DNA from: Actinostola sp. cb2023
Lineage: Eukaryota > Cnidaria > Anthozoa > Actiniaria > Actinostolidae
Assembly (NCBI GenBank): GCA_033675265.1
Contig: JAUJYZ010000842.1
Location: 157,536 to 221,535, forward strand
Direction: 5' to 3'
Length of the DNA stretch: 64,000 bases
Below the pieces are notes generated by a model. The model saw only the letters and a program-made list of their open reading frames with translations, did no database searches and was not told where the DNA came from. Positions 11,344 to 22,890 of the stretch are shown here, one piece after another (position 1 is the stretch's first letter; every line of letters starts with the position of its first letter). Position numbers and translations under genes: made by a program.

Positions 11344-12549
11344 TCACTCATCATCGTTCTCCTGCAGAAGGATGCCGTGCATCCAGTCCTTAGCGCTATC
11401 TTTAGCTTGTTGCCTTGGACCAACTCTGGATACAAACTCTGCTGCCTTCGGGTTAAGAGCTACTCTCTGATCGTCTCCGCCTATCTCCATGTCGCACACC
11501 AACTGTAACGGTCGCTCCATATTAAGTAACCGTTCCCAAGCTTGAGTTTTAACCCACGTACTACTCCGTCCTTGCCTGCTATCTTCTTCACTACGCGACC
11601 AAGCTTCCACTGTGATTTGTGCTTGACGTCACCTTTCACCATCACTACTCTCCCGATCTCTGGAACTCTGTACCGGTCGTCTGCTCCTTTCGATTGCTGC
11701 CTCTCTTCTAGAGCATGGACGTACTCCCTTACAAATCTCTTCCTCAGGTCCTCCTTACTCGCCTGAAGAAACTTCATACGCCTGGTCACGCGGTCGTCGT
11801 CAGAGAATTTGTCCAAGTCTTCTTCTAGGACGGGAACTGGCTTCCCTCTAATCAGAATGTTAGGTGTGATTACTGGCTCATTGACCTCCTCGCCTTGGTA
11901 CACTAGGGGTCGATTGTTCATGGTCGTTTAAACATCCAGTATCACATCCTCTAACTCGTCGTAGCTGAGCAGGCGTCTCCCGACTGATTTGGAGAGCGCA
12001 TTCTTCATTACTCCAACCAACCGCTCAAAGAAGCCGCCCCACCAGGTGGCTCGCGCTAAGTTGAACTTCCAGATGATCGACTGGGTTGCCAGGTAGCTTG
12101 CTAGGTTGTGATCTTTCTTCAGGACAGACAGCCACTTGCCAGTCGCTATGAAAGTCTTGCCATTATCACTGACCATCATCTGGCGACATCCTCGTCTCGC
12201 AACAAACTCCTTAAGTGCTCTTTGAAACTTCGGCGCTGATCATCCAACACACCTTCAAGTGTACTGCCCTGGTACTTGCACATGTGAAGAAAGCAATGTA
12301 TGCCTTGCCTTGCTCTGATTTCTCCACGCGATAGTAGATGGGCCCAGCGAAATCTACGCCTGTCACTGCAAATGCCTCCGTGAACTCCACTCGATATGCT
12401 GGTAATTTAGCACTGTGCAAGCTGTTGGCTACCACAGGTTGCACTCGGTACCGCTTGCAGGTGTTGCAATTGTGTATTACCTTCTTCACTAAGGCTCTCA
12501 TTTTGGGGACCCAGTACTTCTCTCGCATTTGACACATTGTTATAGCCAC
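11344..12549 (-). pseudogene. BEL/Pao integrase and C-terminal domain
   Basis: The minus-strand frames begin with a zinc-binding end (CNTCKRYRV) followed by TGVDFAGPIYY, the first acid of the integrase core. A later piece has VSDNGKTF (second acid) and WWGGFFERLVGVMK (third acid). The frame 11921-11481 matches the basic tail domain (RVVMVKGDVKHKSQWKLGRV) that closes BEL/Pao polyproteins. The frames do not join without shifts near 12210 and 11930, so the product is broken. Confidence 0.8.
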
Positions 12550-12764
12550 TCCCCCGTGCAGGGTCTGTTCATGAACCTGCTGACACCCTCCCTTCGCACC
12601 TCAGCATGCCGTAGTCACCCTTCTTCAACTCTGACGATCTCTCCGACAGCTTCTCTGTAGATGACTGGGCGTGCCGGATCAGCATGCTCCTTGCTCCAGC
12701 TACCTCTTCAGTTGACAATGTTCGCTGTTCGCTTCTCTCCAGACCTGCAGTTGTTGAGGAACCT

Positions 12765-13779
12765 CTATACTAGGGCAACAACTCTCTGGAGCTTCCAGCA
12801 TGAGAAATACTTGTCCAGCAAGGCATCCAACACACCTTGATTCTTGGGCTCTTCCTTCGCCAACAGCTGTTTCTCTTGTTGCTGAGTCTTCGCTTTCTCT
12901 TTAGCTATCTCGTCACTCACGGTTATCTCAGGTTGCGGTGGCCACTTCTCCTTGTCCGCCATCCAGTCTGGCTCCTGTAGCCACACATCGCTCAGCTCCT
13001 TGGGTGCAGCTCCTCTGCTGCCAATGTCACTTGGGTTCTGCCCGGTTGGAACATAGTGCCATTGAAGGTAGTCCTTCTCTTGGATGAACTTGGTTCGGTT
13101 GCGAACAAACTGTGACCAGGTACCCTTACCCTTTATCCAATAGAGCACTGTGGTATTGTCAACCCAGCAATGGAACTCTGCCACTGGTTGTTACTGCAAA
13201 ATATCTTTAACATGACTCATTAGCTTAGTAAGGGTGTGTGCGGCTACCAGTTCTAGACGTGGAATACTTTGATTCTTGGGTGCCATGCACTCTAGACTTT
13301 GCAACAAGCAATGTCTGCTTAATCGGCCTCTCAGCATGATAGTCAACAACATACACTGCAGCGGAGACTGCAGCGGAGACTGCTGCCTTATTTGCGTCAA
13401 AGAAACCGTGTAGCACTAACCTGGTAACCTCCTGGTCCACAACACTTCGGGGAACACTGACAGTTGTGCACTCCCCCATCCCCTTGAGCCACTTGGTCCA
13501 CTCCCTCAGTTTCTCAGGGTCTGTGATCTCCTCATCCCACCTCTTCTCGCTGAGACAAACTTTGCTGTAGAGTATCTTGCCTACCACTGTCACTGGTGAA
13601 GCAAGTCCTAGTATGTCATAGATCCTGTTGATAGTTGCTAACATCCTTCTCTTGGTTAGCGGTTGACTCTCTGTGTTGCCTCCAAAACTGATAGTGAGCT
13701 CGTCCTTGCACTTGTTCCAGGGAACGCCTAGGATCTTAACCGACAACGAGCTACAGTCGTTTGAAAATAGTTGACACAA
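12765..13779 (-). pseudogene. BEL/Pao RT connection and RNase H region
   Basis: Frame 13779-13225 has ILGVPWNKCKDEL and the LHGFFDANKAAVSAAVYVV segment of the BEL RNase H region; frame 13184-12765 has CWVDNTTVLYWIKG and HYVPTGQNPSDIGSRG, the late RNase H motifs. ORFs overlap out of frame at 13191-13400, showing a frameshift. A doubled GCAGCGGAGACT near 13360 adds a short in-frame repeat (AAVSAAVSAAV). Confidence 0.8.
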
Positions 13780-13996
13780 ATAGTCTTTTTTATACCGATC
13801 AGTTCAGAAATGTGACGCTGCGCCTGAAATAATATTCTTAGAACTCTCAACCCCCGTCCCCCCAGTACAATGTTGAGTGGTGAACACGACGCAGTAGATC
13901 GACATCGCTCTCAATCAACATTGAAAGGGGGAGGGGGGACGAAAACCCAAATTCGTGCGCGCCAAAAAGTTTCCGAATTTCTCAAAGTGTGTCAAG
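13773..13996. mobile_element. ~220-bp insertion in BEL RT
   Basis: Non-homologous sequence separates two parts of the RT frame. Its edges look like short inverted repeats (TTGACAC ... GTGTCAA). No target duplication could be fixed. Confidence 0.4.
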
Positions 13997-15084
13997 GTAT
14001 TTTGCAAACGATTGTAGCTGCCTGGTTGGCGTGCTCTCCCAGGTTGTTCTCTTCCGCCTCTGGGACATTGCTGTGCCACTTGTGAAGACGGAATCCTCCA
14101 CTCTCCATGATTTCTGTCGCCTCTCTTTTGAACTGAAACAGGTGTTCTGGATCATCACCACCTGTCTGAACATCATCTACATAAGTGTTAGTAATAAGTT
14201 CCTTTACAGTCTCAGGATATATCTCAGTATATTAACGTACATGCTTTTGCAGGGTCGACCCAAGTATGTAAGGGCTTGGCCCCGAGCCGAAAATCACTCT
14301 CGTAAATCTATACTCTACAATGTTCTTGTCTTCTAGGTTGTCATACCAGAACAATCTCATTACATCTCTATCTTGTGGGTCAACCTAAATCTGAAGGAAA
14401 GCTTTCTGAATGTCTCCCGTGAGACACAGTCTGTTCATTCTATTCCTTAATAGAATATCAAACATCATAGGTTGTAGTGATGGGCCTACTTCTAGACAGT
14501 TGTTCAACGATGGGGTGCTCTCATCCTCCTTGGCTGAACAATCGTAGACCATTCTCAATTTCGTTGATTGGGTAACGTCTCGGCAGACCATGGTATGAGG
14601 GATGTAGTGCACCTTCTCTCCACTAGGCTCCTCAGGGACTGGTTCTAATATTCGTTTCTCTAGCTGCTCCTTCATGATGGCATGGTAGTCATACAGCTTC
14701 CCACACTTCTCCAACCTCCGTGTTGTGCTTGTTAGCCTTGCCACCTTGCGGGTGGTCTGGTTTCCATGGTAACCGGGTTGTGTAGGTACCATCATCTAGG
14801 CGCGCGAGCTGCTCTTGAAATTCTTCATGAAATCCCTCCTGGATTGGCTCCACATCCTTCAAGCCAAGTACCTCCTGCGAGCACATCTGCTGGAACTCCT
14901 CCTGGGAGTTGCTTAAAAAGTACCCCTTCTCTGTCTCAGTAGTTGATATTGTCGCCTTGCCCCCAATGACCCATCCCAGCATAGTGAACTCTGCACCCGG
15001 GTCCCTGTCGGGGTTCGGCCCAAGTACTGCTGGCTCAGTCGACTTGATTCTCTGGAGATCGGCAGCCCCCAAGATGACATGCAC
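13982..15084 (-). pseudogene. BEL/Pao reverse transcriptase
   Basis: The motifs appear in order: YHAIMKEQLEKRILEPV, VYDCSAK, LEVGPSL and LTGDIQKAFLQI down to 14385, then the catalytic YVDD near 14180 followed by GGDDPEHLFQF. Between them an in-frame TAA and altered spacing interrupt the domain. The amino end (14385-15084) is the protease-to-RT linker and continues on the far side of the nested element at 16098. Confidence 0.85.
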
Positions 15085-15099
15085 TGGTAGCTTATCCTG

Positions 15100-16097
15100 T
15101 AGCCTGCGTAGCCCGGCGCTAGGGAGAAAAAGGACAAAAAAGGAGGGGAAGGGGGGAGGGGATGGGGAAAAATGGACTGGGGAGGAGGGGAAAGGAGGAG
15201 GAGGGGGATTGGGGAGGAGAGGAGGGAGGGAGCGCCTGCAATGGTCCTATTGTTTACGCGTTATTTTCCGGGCTCTCAGTGGCCGGAAAATTCCTATTGG
15301 TTGAGAAGGTGAAGGTGTCGAGTGACGACGAGCAGTATTTAGCAGACGTTGTAAATTTAGCTCTGGCCGTTATTGTAACAACAACAACATAGCCATAGCC
15401 TGCGTACACAAATGATTTATTATCGTTCAGTCGTTACGTCTAACGGCTTCCTCTCTCTCCGGCTTGTGAAACATATTGATACTGGTTTATAGATGATATA
15501 CTTTCTGGAAAGTATTTGATTGTATGGCTCTGCCGAATGTGCCACGGACAAACAGTGGCCGATAGGTAATTCACGAAGCTACGGTAAAGCACACGTACGA
15601 GACTGTTCAGGGACTTCATGATCAAAGACAGTCATCCCGATATCACTAAGGCCTTCGGCTAGTACAAGTTACCTCTGTATGGAAGGTTTAAATATATTTA
15701 TGTAAGATGCTTCATTTTATTTTGAAGATGCTAGCTTGTCATATCTACTCTTAAATTCTAGCGGTCAAATATTAAAATCTATGTCTAGATTGGCCTAATG
15801 TGCCCGTACTCTAGCTACCACAGTACTATTCGATTTCAACTGATAAAGCCATTTGAATTATTTGACAGCAAACGGAAGTTTGCCAGATTGGATAATTTTT
15901 GACAAGCACCATTGACATTTGACGAGAGGCGGATAACGCGTAAACAATAGGACCATTGCAGGCGCTCCCTCCCTCCTCTCCTCCCCAATCCCCCTCCTCC
16001 TCCTTTCCCCTCCTCCCCAGTCCATTTTTCCCCATCCCCTCCCCCCTTCCCCTCCTTTTTTGTCCTTTTTCTCCCTAGCGCCGGGCTACGCAGGCTA
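15100..16097. mobile_element. 998-bp long-TIR element, 9-bp target duplication
   Basis: Near-identical inverted arms of ~165 bp (15100-15265 and 15932-16097) begin TAGCCTGCGTAGCCCGG and contain a G/A-rich tract. A 9-bp direct duplication CTTATCCTG flanks it (15091-15099, 16098-16106). Long TIRs plus 9-bp duplications indicate a non-autonomous Mutator-like element. It splits the BEL polyprotein reading frame, which resumes in register if the element and one duplication are ignored. The 650-bp core shows no ORF of note. Confidence 0.9.
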
Positions 16098-17127
16098 CTT
16101 ATCCTGCGTTGCGTCTTTAGCACTGAATGCCAGCCGTCTCAGCTTACTGTACTTCTGCTTCAGCTCTGGGATCCTACGGTTGGGTAGGTGGGTCAGCACC
16201 GGCTTCTCAGCGTTAATGCACTCAAGCTCTATGTTAAAGCTGTCGATCACAGACGAGCCCAATTGAATAGTGTAAATTTCAACTTGCTTATTCACCGTCC
16301 CGAACATTTGTTCTATCACACGACGCTCTACCCTGCTTGGCTATAAATTCAACTTGGTTAGTTTATTTGGAACTTATATAGGAGCTCCCTGCACCGCTGT
16401 CTAACATGACTCTAGCTGGGATTCCGTTAATATAAGCAACAGCTGTGGCATGCAGTGTCGTGTGAATATCTTCTAGTACACCATAGTACCTATCGGTAGG
16501 GTTTCGTGTAGGACCCGCTGGGGTTGGGGGTGCTAGACTGCCTTGTACTTTATCGCAAATAGATGTATGGTGTTTATAGTTACACTTTATACAGCAGCCC
16601 GACTTGCATGTTTGTGCCATATGACCCCCCCCCCCCCCCCCCCCCCCCCTTGGTGCAGTTATAGCACAGTTTTTGTTGCTTTAGAATCTGCCTCCGGGAC
16701 GCTATGTCCAGCACCTTCGTGCGGTCCTTAGACTTATGGTCATGGGAATTGCAATAGACTGACACAGGGGGTTTGGCTTTTGTTGCTGGTTTGGATTCAT
16801 CAGCATTCTATCCCTTCTGTTGTAGTAGTGGCTCCCTTGAAATCCCTGAGGCTTCTTAGTGGGTGACGGGTAGTGGGAATCCACCTCTTGTGAAACTGGA
16901 TTCCTCTCCACATACCTCCCGAGATTTTCTACCAGCTGTTCCAGTCCCCAACTCTCCCAGTCATCATCCTTTTGCACAATAACTTCACGGACTGGGCCTA
17001 ATTTATCAACTAAGCTATAAACTGAGCTGTGTGCACCGGCTAATTTGTTCATAGTTACGAGAGTGCGTACAATCCTGGCTAGCTTATTGTAAAAGTCATG
17101 CACGCTCTGCAACTTCTTGATGTCCAT
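16098..17127 (-). pseudogene. BEL/Pao gag, zinc knuckles and protease
   Basis: Frame 17127-16702 is gag (LQSVHDFYNKLARIVRTL). CYNCTKGG starts the first zinc knuckle and CCIKCNYKHHTSIC the second. LDSGAGSSYIS near 16390 is the aspartic protease active site. A run of 26 G on this strand (16625-16650) lies exactly in the GG codons of the first knuckle, stretching a short glycine pair and breaking the frame. Frame 16319-16095 continues the protease-like region up to the nested element. Confidence 0.8.
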
Positions 17128-17505
17128 TTGGGCTGTAATTATTTTTTATTATTCGTTTCTTTTGTTTCACCTGGGCGCACTTATGTAGAGCCTAGCTCTG
17201 TTGTGTGACCCTCACCATACATCTTCTTTTATTCTCCTGTTATTTTGTATGGTGGAAGTTTTGTAAAAAAAGGAAAAAATAATCTACATTTAGTATCATA
17301 TGACCCGTATTTCCCCGTGCGCGCGCTCTTATTAGGGACTTTAAGCACCAGAACTTTCGGCGCGGACGGCGAGGAAAATATGACGTCAGATTACGCGCGA
17401 GAGACCTGGGTCGAGGTCATCCAAGGTCGTCGTCGAAGGGGCGGGAAAACCTTTAAGCAGCGGCGCGGGCGCGCGGAGTGTTGCCATTACATTTGTTTGT
17501 TCAAC

Positions 17506-18892
17506 ATGGCTACATTTAAAGAGACAAGAGAGCTTTTGCTGTTTTAAGTAACTCTGAAGGTCTTATTTCCGACGAAGAATTTGTACTACTTTACGAAGAA
17601 AACCAGTCCGACAATCTAGATATTCCATACGATAGCTACGAACAGTTTGATTTGGATTCATTAACGGAAGACGAATGTTGGGGGAGTTTCGTTTCGCCAA
17701 GCAAGACATTCCTGTTCTAGCTGATGTACTCCAGCTTCCCGATGTCTTTCGCTGTGAACAACGAAGCATTTGCGACAGGATTGAAGGACTGTGTATATTG
17801 TTAAAGAGATTTGCCTACCCATGCCGATATCAAGACTTAGTTCCTCGCTTTGCAAAACCTGTTCCTTTACTTTGCATGTTGGCAAACGAAGTCATGGATT
17901 ATATTTTTGATTCCCATTGTCAGAAAATTCTAGAATGGAACAATGACATCCTGAATCCAATTGCTCTGCAAGAATACTGTGATGCCATCTCAGCGAAAGG
18001 AGCTCCATTAGACAATTGTTTTGGTTTTATAGATGGGACAGTTCGTGCTGTTAGTCGCCCAGGTGTGAACCAAGCAATTGTTTACAATGGACACAAAAGA
18101 GTCCATGCTCTTAAATTTCAAGCTCTAGCAATCCCGAATGGCTTGATTGCACATCTTTATGGCCCATTAGGTAGGTACAAGAAAATCCATTGCTGACCAA
18201 TAAAAGGACAAAGAACAATTTGGATTATCCCCCAAAACACATAATATTAATTGAATTGAGAAATACATACTGTATTTATGGTGCAAAGTTATAGTAATTA
18301 TTTAATTTTAAATTGTATCTTAGAGTCATTCCAATTAATCTGTGCACTGCATTTATAACAATTATTAAACACTAAATGTATTAATGTCTTTTTTTTCCAT
18401 TTAATTTGCATCTATTAAAATAAGGGATGGACCATTTTATTCTTTTTGGGGAGTTGGGCAATTTTACTTTGTTTCGATTTTTTTTCTGTCTTGAGTTTGT
18501 GCAATAAATTAAGAAGACTTTAAATTATTAACATGTATTATAAATCACCGAAAATGATAATAATATATTAAAACACTAAAGTGCAGAATAAATAATATAC
18601 CTCTAGCACGTTATGCTGACATGGCGCTGAACACAGAAATATGCTTAAATAGCAAAATCTGTAGACAGTGTGTTATACACTGAAAGGACAACCCTGTTTA
18701 AATAAAGGTTATATTCATTCATTCATATACGGTAATTATAAATGCATCCAGCCCATCATGATTTTTTGGGGGTCAAACACAGAACCCCAAGAGAGGTAGA
18801 AAGGCTTGCTCGATATTTTTCCTTTGCCTTGTTGTGAATGATTTTCTCTCTCTATTTTTGCTGTGCAGGTATGTTTTTTTGGGTAATTGTTA

Positions 18893-18925
<33 letters not shown>

Positions 18926-19565
18926 CCCCCCAGCCCACATATAATGGTCCGCCATCTCCAAAAACTTTTTGTAGTGCCCTGGCTGGTTTATTGGAATGAC
19001 TCTATTAGCTAGACATGTATAATAAATTGTATACTAAAACGTTTCTGCAATCTATTAGTACAATAATTATTGAATTTGAATTTTTGACTTTGATTGTTAA
19101 CTTGCAATGATCAGTTTTGTTAATATATTCCCTTTTATTTTATAAATCACAGAGGGAAAACGGCACGACTCTGGAGTACTTCATGATTCTGGGCTTCTGC
19201 AAGATCTGCAACAGAATGCCTTTTCACCTAACGGCCAACCTCTTTGCATTTATGGGGATAGTGCATATCCTCTGAGGGTGCATCTCCAAACCCCCTTCCG
19301 AAATGTTGTTATGACACCACAAATGCAAGCTTTTAACACATCAATGAGCTCAGTGCGTATATCTGTGGAGTGGATTTTTGGAGATATCTCATCATATTTT
19401 AAATTTGTAGACTTTTAAAAAAAATTGAAGCTTGGATTATCAAGCATAGGGAAAATGTATATAGTTTGTGCACTGTTGAGAAATGCTTTAACATGTTTAT
19501 ATGGGAATTCTACATCATCATACTTTAATCTAGAACCTCCATCCCTACAAAATTATTTTGCATGA
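17506..19565 (+). pseudogene. PIF/Harbinger transposase, broken
   Basis: The start is MATFKETRELL at 17506, then a frameshift near 17535 and another near 17680 before the main exon, which ends at 18170 (donor GTAGGT). The next exon starts at 19153 (acceptor CACAG), phase 1. Catalytic residues are present: D in GFIDGTVR, D in IYGDSAYPL and E in SVEWIFGDI. An in-frame TAA at 19416-19418 cuts the last ~49 codons, which otherwise run to TGA at 19563-19565. The three lesions show an old copy. It belongs to a different Harbinger lineage from the 4514 transposase, with little identity outside the DDE motifs. Confidence 0.85.
18324..19011. mobile_element. MITE (AGAGTCATTCCAAT family), copy 2
   Basis: The ends AGAGTCATTCCAATTAATCTG and CTGGTTTATTGGAATGACTCT are inverted copies. 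It lies in the intron of the broken transposase and holds a 28-C run (18893-18920). Confidence 0.7.
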
Positions 19566-19774
19566 TTTTTATGGAAACACAACCTGGGGAAATTTCTGCC
19601 ATATATTTGCTATATTGTATGTGCCATTGAATAGAGTATGTTTTTTGAGCTTTTGGTATCGGAGACTCATGCCATTATGTTCACTTTTGAATTTTGCCCC
19701 CCCCCCCCCCCCCCCCCCAAAATAATTTTAAAAGTTCCTTACTAGCTAGGTGATTACTATAATGAGTTGTCAAT

Positions 19775-19917
19775 AGAGTGCAATTTAGAAAAGCTTGAAA
19801 ACTAAATAACTAATTAGTACTAAATAGCACTAATGAAACAATAGAAAACAATAGAAATAGCACTATTTAGTACTATTTAAAATTAGTACTATTTTACGCT
19901 TTTCTAAATTGCACTCT
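19775..19917. mobile_element. 143-bp palindromic MITE
   Basis: Almost the whole element folds on itself; the ends are GAGTGCAATTTAGAAAAGC and its complement, next to TA on both sides, as in Tc1/mariner-type insertion. Related TTAGTACTA elements occur at 20728, 54115 and 58565. Confidence 0.75.
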
Positions 19918-20282
19918 AACTGTCTATAATAGAGTATAGTAATTTGACACCCTTGAGTCTTAAATGTAGGGTCAGATGTTTTAAAAATATCAATCTGTCT
20001 AAAAGGGTATGGAATTTTCAAGATATATTGCTGCCTAACAGGTATAGGGTCACCCCATGTCAGCAAGACATGACTGTATAATTATATAAAACCAGACCAA
20101 GTAGAGTAACTCTTGTTAATATGAGCCCCTACATAATTAACCCACAGCAGTTAATTAGTAATGCAGATTATAATAATTATAGGTTCCTAATAATGTTTAG
20201 TTTAAATTTGACACGGTTTTCTTTGTTATTCATAGGGCTTTATCTCCGGTATTGACCGGTTGAACAATATAATTGAATTGAA

Positions 20283-20366
20283 TTGCTCATTATGAATTCA
20301 CCGGGATGTATCCATATACAGCCCTGGGTTGTATATGGATACATCCCCGGTGAATTCATAATGAGC
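20283..20366. repeat. Near-perfect hairpin, ~38-bp stem
   Basis: GCTCATTATGAATTCACCGG... is matched by its complement ending ...GAATTCATAATGAGC, with a ~9-nt loop (GCCCTGGGT). Confidence 0.85.
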
Positions 20367-20475
20367 AAATGCTATTCAATACTATTCATAGTATTCATGC
20401 TAAATAACAGGGGGGAAAAACAGAACATGCCTCAGATTGCTTCGTGCGAAAACCTTGTCAAACTTAAACTAAGTC

Positions 20476-20576
20476 AGATAAATACCTCGAACGTCGGCAA
20501 TAAGCCTATAAATCCCTTGGGCATACGGCCCTCGGGATTTATATGGCTTATTGCCTCCGTTCTCGGTATTTATCTC
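20476..20576. repeat. Second hairpin, ~40-bp stem
   Basis: CAGATAAATACC...AATAAGCC...AAATCCC pairs with GGGATTTATATGGCTTATT...GGTATTTATCT, imperfectly. It lies 110 bp from the first hairpin but has unrelated stem sequence. Confidence 0.75.
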
Positions 20577-20727
20577 TTACATAAATATAGAAATTCAGCA
20601 AATCATATTGCTAGGATCTCATTAATTCTTAAAATCAAAAGTTTATTCAAAAGTCTCGATATACTATATCTGTCAGTAATTTTTACATTTCTACAGAGAC
20701 TAAAGTATACTGTACATATAAGAAGTA

Positions 20728-20850
20728 CAAACACTTAAACTGTGCACCATTTAGTACTAAATAGTGATATTTCCATTGTTTTCTATTGTTTAATTAGTGT
20801 TATTTAGTACTAGTTAAGTGCAAGCCATTGCACGGTTAAGTGTTTGTCCT
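20728..20850. mobile_element. Small MITE of the TTAGTACTA family
   Basis: Outer ends ACAAACACTTAA...GTGCA and TGCACGGTTAAGTGTTTGT are inverted; inner TTTAGTACTAAAT motifs match the MITE at 19775. Confidence 0.6.
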
Positions 20851-21078
20851 CTATTTGCATGGTTTTGAAATGTATAAACTTTTTGATAATATTTTCAGCT
20901 ATTATTAATATATATAGTCTCAAAGTTTGTAGAAAATTGCAATAATGTTATTATTCATGGTGAATAAAGTTATACAAGTAATAAATATTGAAATGTCTGA
21001 AATAGTAACTTTGGTCATAAATAATTACACTGTATACACTGTATATGTATCAAAACAATATAAAAAGATTAAAAACAA

Positions 21079-21600
21079 TCAATTTTTTTGAAAGGTTTGG
21101 AGAAATGACATCATTAATTTGTTTTGTTGTTGTTGTTGTGCCATCATCATCTCCATCATTTGCTGTTGCTGCTTTTGTTGCTGGTCCATCATTGCTCTGC
21201 TTTGCTCTTGCTCCTTTCTCTTTATTTCCATATCCTCTTTTTTCATTTCTTGCTCTACCAACAATTTCTCCCTTAAAAACTGAACTGTTTCACTTCCATT
21301 TCTCCTTGACTTCTTTGTAATTTCGTCTGCACTTTCACTTCCTACATCCCTTTTCCTTTTCTTTGTTTCACCCATTCTCTCCATAGCTTTCATTCTCACA
21401 TCTTCTGCCTTCTTCTTATTTTGTTCTGACTTTTCTTTTATTTCATTCTCTATCAGCACTCCCTCTTCTTCCTTCTCTGCGATTTCTGCCCCAAATCTTG
21501 CCCCTAGCCAACGAGCCTTTTGGGTGGGCAAATGGCTCTTCCATTAGAATTTCTCTAACCAACAGCAGTTCGTGTTGTTTTGTCCACTCAAAATTCCTGT
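21079..21600 (-). pseudogene. Myb/SANT-like Harbinger partner protein, frameshifted
   Basis: The minus strand from about 21600 reads FEWTKQHELLLVREILMEEP, the opening of a Myb/SANT-like DNA-binding domain as found beside Harbinger transposases. A 1-nt shift near 21490 moves the frame into the ORF 21531-21079, whose body is a Lys/Glu helix (EMKKEDMEIKRKEQEQ) ending in a Gln/Met-rich tail (QQQQMMEMMMAQQQQ). The coiled-coil tail fits this protein class. Upstream exons lie towards 21840-22230 but were not resolved. Confidence 0.65.
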
Positions 21601-22323
21601 ATCAAAGAATTAAAAAAATGTCATTATATATATTAGTCATTGTTTTTTATGCTGCCAAAATTATCAGATATGTATATCTTATATTTTTAATTTAGTTTTC
21701 ATCTAACAATCTCATAGTTTTAACAGAGTTTTTGCTAGGATATTTCAGTCAAAAATTGTCCCTTATAAGCTAATTGTTTTTAGCTTTTTTACACGAAAAA
21801 TAAGACTTTTTTTTCTGTCCACTACAGGCCAGCCACCGTAGTTTAGAATTACATTTTTCCTACAAATGTTTTACTCACCCAGTAATAGTTTTCTCTGCTG
21901 CTTCTGTACTTACTCCAGACTGCATAATTGTTTGTTTGTAAAGTCTTGTATAAGATTTCGGCCGGCAACTGCTTGAAACTACCCGAACAAAAACATTTCA
22001 CTTTTTAGCGATAAAATATCAAAACTATCAACCAAAACTTAACAAAAAGAAAAAAGGAAGTGTTTTCGAAGATTTTGACAACAATTTTGATAAGTATTTT
22101 CTTTCTAACTTACCTTTTAAAAGAGTTTTTACTTGTTGTTTTGGCGAGGACGTCAAATTGCTACAAATCTCGTCGTAGCCGTGTGGTGGACGCGGCGCGA
22201 CGCGCCGTAGTGTCACACAACCGTGACAAACAAAACAATGCGCATGCGTAATGCAAAGAAATATAGGACATTTGACTTCCGGTCGTCGTCGTACCGCTCG
22301 TCAGCGCTAGTGCTTAAAGTCCC

Positions 22324-22665
22324 TAATAAAACCATTGGGAAAACGTCACGCGGTAAGGGCCGGACGTGTTGACGTACCCGGTCCGGAAAAAGCCGTCCGG
22401 CCCTGCTCGATTTTTGTCAGGAGATTTTTATGCTTTTTTTGCAGCAAAATTTATTTTTAAATGTGAACAACAAAAGTGAATTTTTTTTTTTTTGATATAA
22501 TTTTTTTGGATTGGTTCTTCTAGCGTAATCGCGCGTTTGTGGTCTTGAATTATGGTCATATGATAAAATGCTCATTGAATGAGTTAGTTCGCTGCGCTCG
22601 GTCCGTACTTCCATGACCTCGAGCCAAATATATTCCCGTCCGGCCCTCCCACTCATTCAATAAGT
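22324..22665. mobile_element. Dispersed repeat copy 2, right part
   Basis: It continues the repeat whose left part is 17290-17330, separated by the Harbinger. Shared phrases with 10540-10780 are GGACGTGT, AAAAAGCCGTCCG and GACCTCGAGCCAAATAT, then CACTCATTCAATAAG. Confidence 0.65.
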
Positions 22666-22890
22666 ACATAGTACATGCACCCACTTGTGTAGTCTGAAAT
22701 ACATATATACAGTCAATGTATATGCTATAACGTTGCCCGGCTAAACAGAGAGATTAATACTACAATATGTCACGTATCTCATATATATTCGTTTTGTGCG
22801 CGCGATATGAGCAATTATCATCCCCAATATTTGTTTCAACCAATCACAATCGAGAATTCTTCCGTATCAAGACACTCTACTGTCCTGATA

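Larger units (their letters stand above)
11050..17130 (-). mobile_element. BEL/Pao LTR retrotransposon, degraded
   Basis: On the minus strand the order is gag, zinc knuckles, aspartic protease, reverse transcriptase, RNase H, integrase and a C-terminal DUF5641-like segment. This is the BEL/Pao layout, with no env. A polypurine tract (complement of 11307-11317) is followed at 11306 by TGTCCGGATATAAAC, a plausible 3' LTR start; the rest of that LTR runs towards 11050. I find no matching 5' LTR; repeats begin at about 17285. Frameshifts, at least one stop near the RT active site, a ~200-bp insertion (about 13775-13995) and a nested element (15100-16097) make the copy dead. Confidence 0.85.
17334..22324. 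mobile_element. PIF/Harbinger transposon, degraded, 5 kb
   Basis: The ends are AGGGACTTTAAGCAC (17334) and its complement GTGCTTAAAGTCCCT (to 22324). It sits in the dispersed repeat also seen at 10180, just after CTCTTA. The 3-bp duplication is not clean. It carries a broken transposase on + and a broken Myb/SANT-like partner on -. Between them are MITEs (18324-19011, 19775-19917, 20728-20850), hairpins (20283-20366, 20476-20576) and poly-C runs. Confidence 0.85.

Noticed and set aside
14909..15304. Plus-strand ORF over the BEL RT region and the long-TIR arm
   Set aside because: Runs from antisense BEL sequence into a G/A-rich TIR; no coherent protein.
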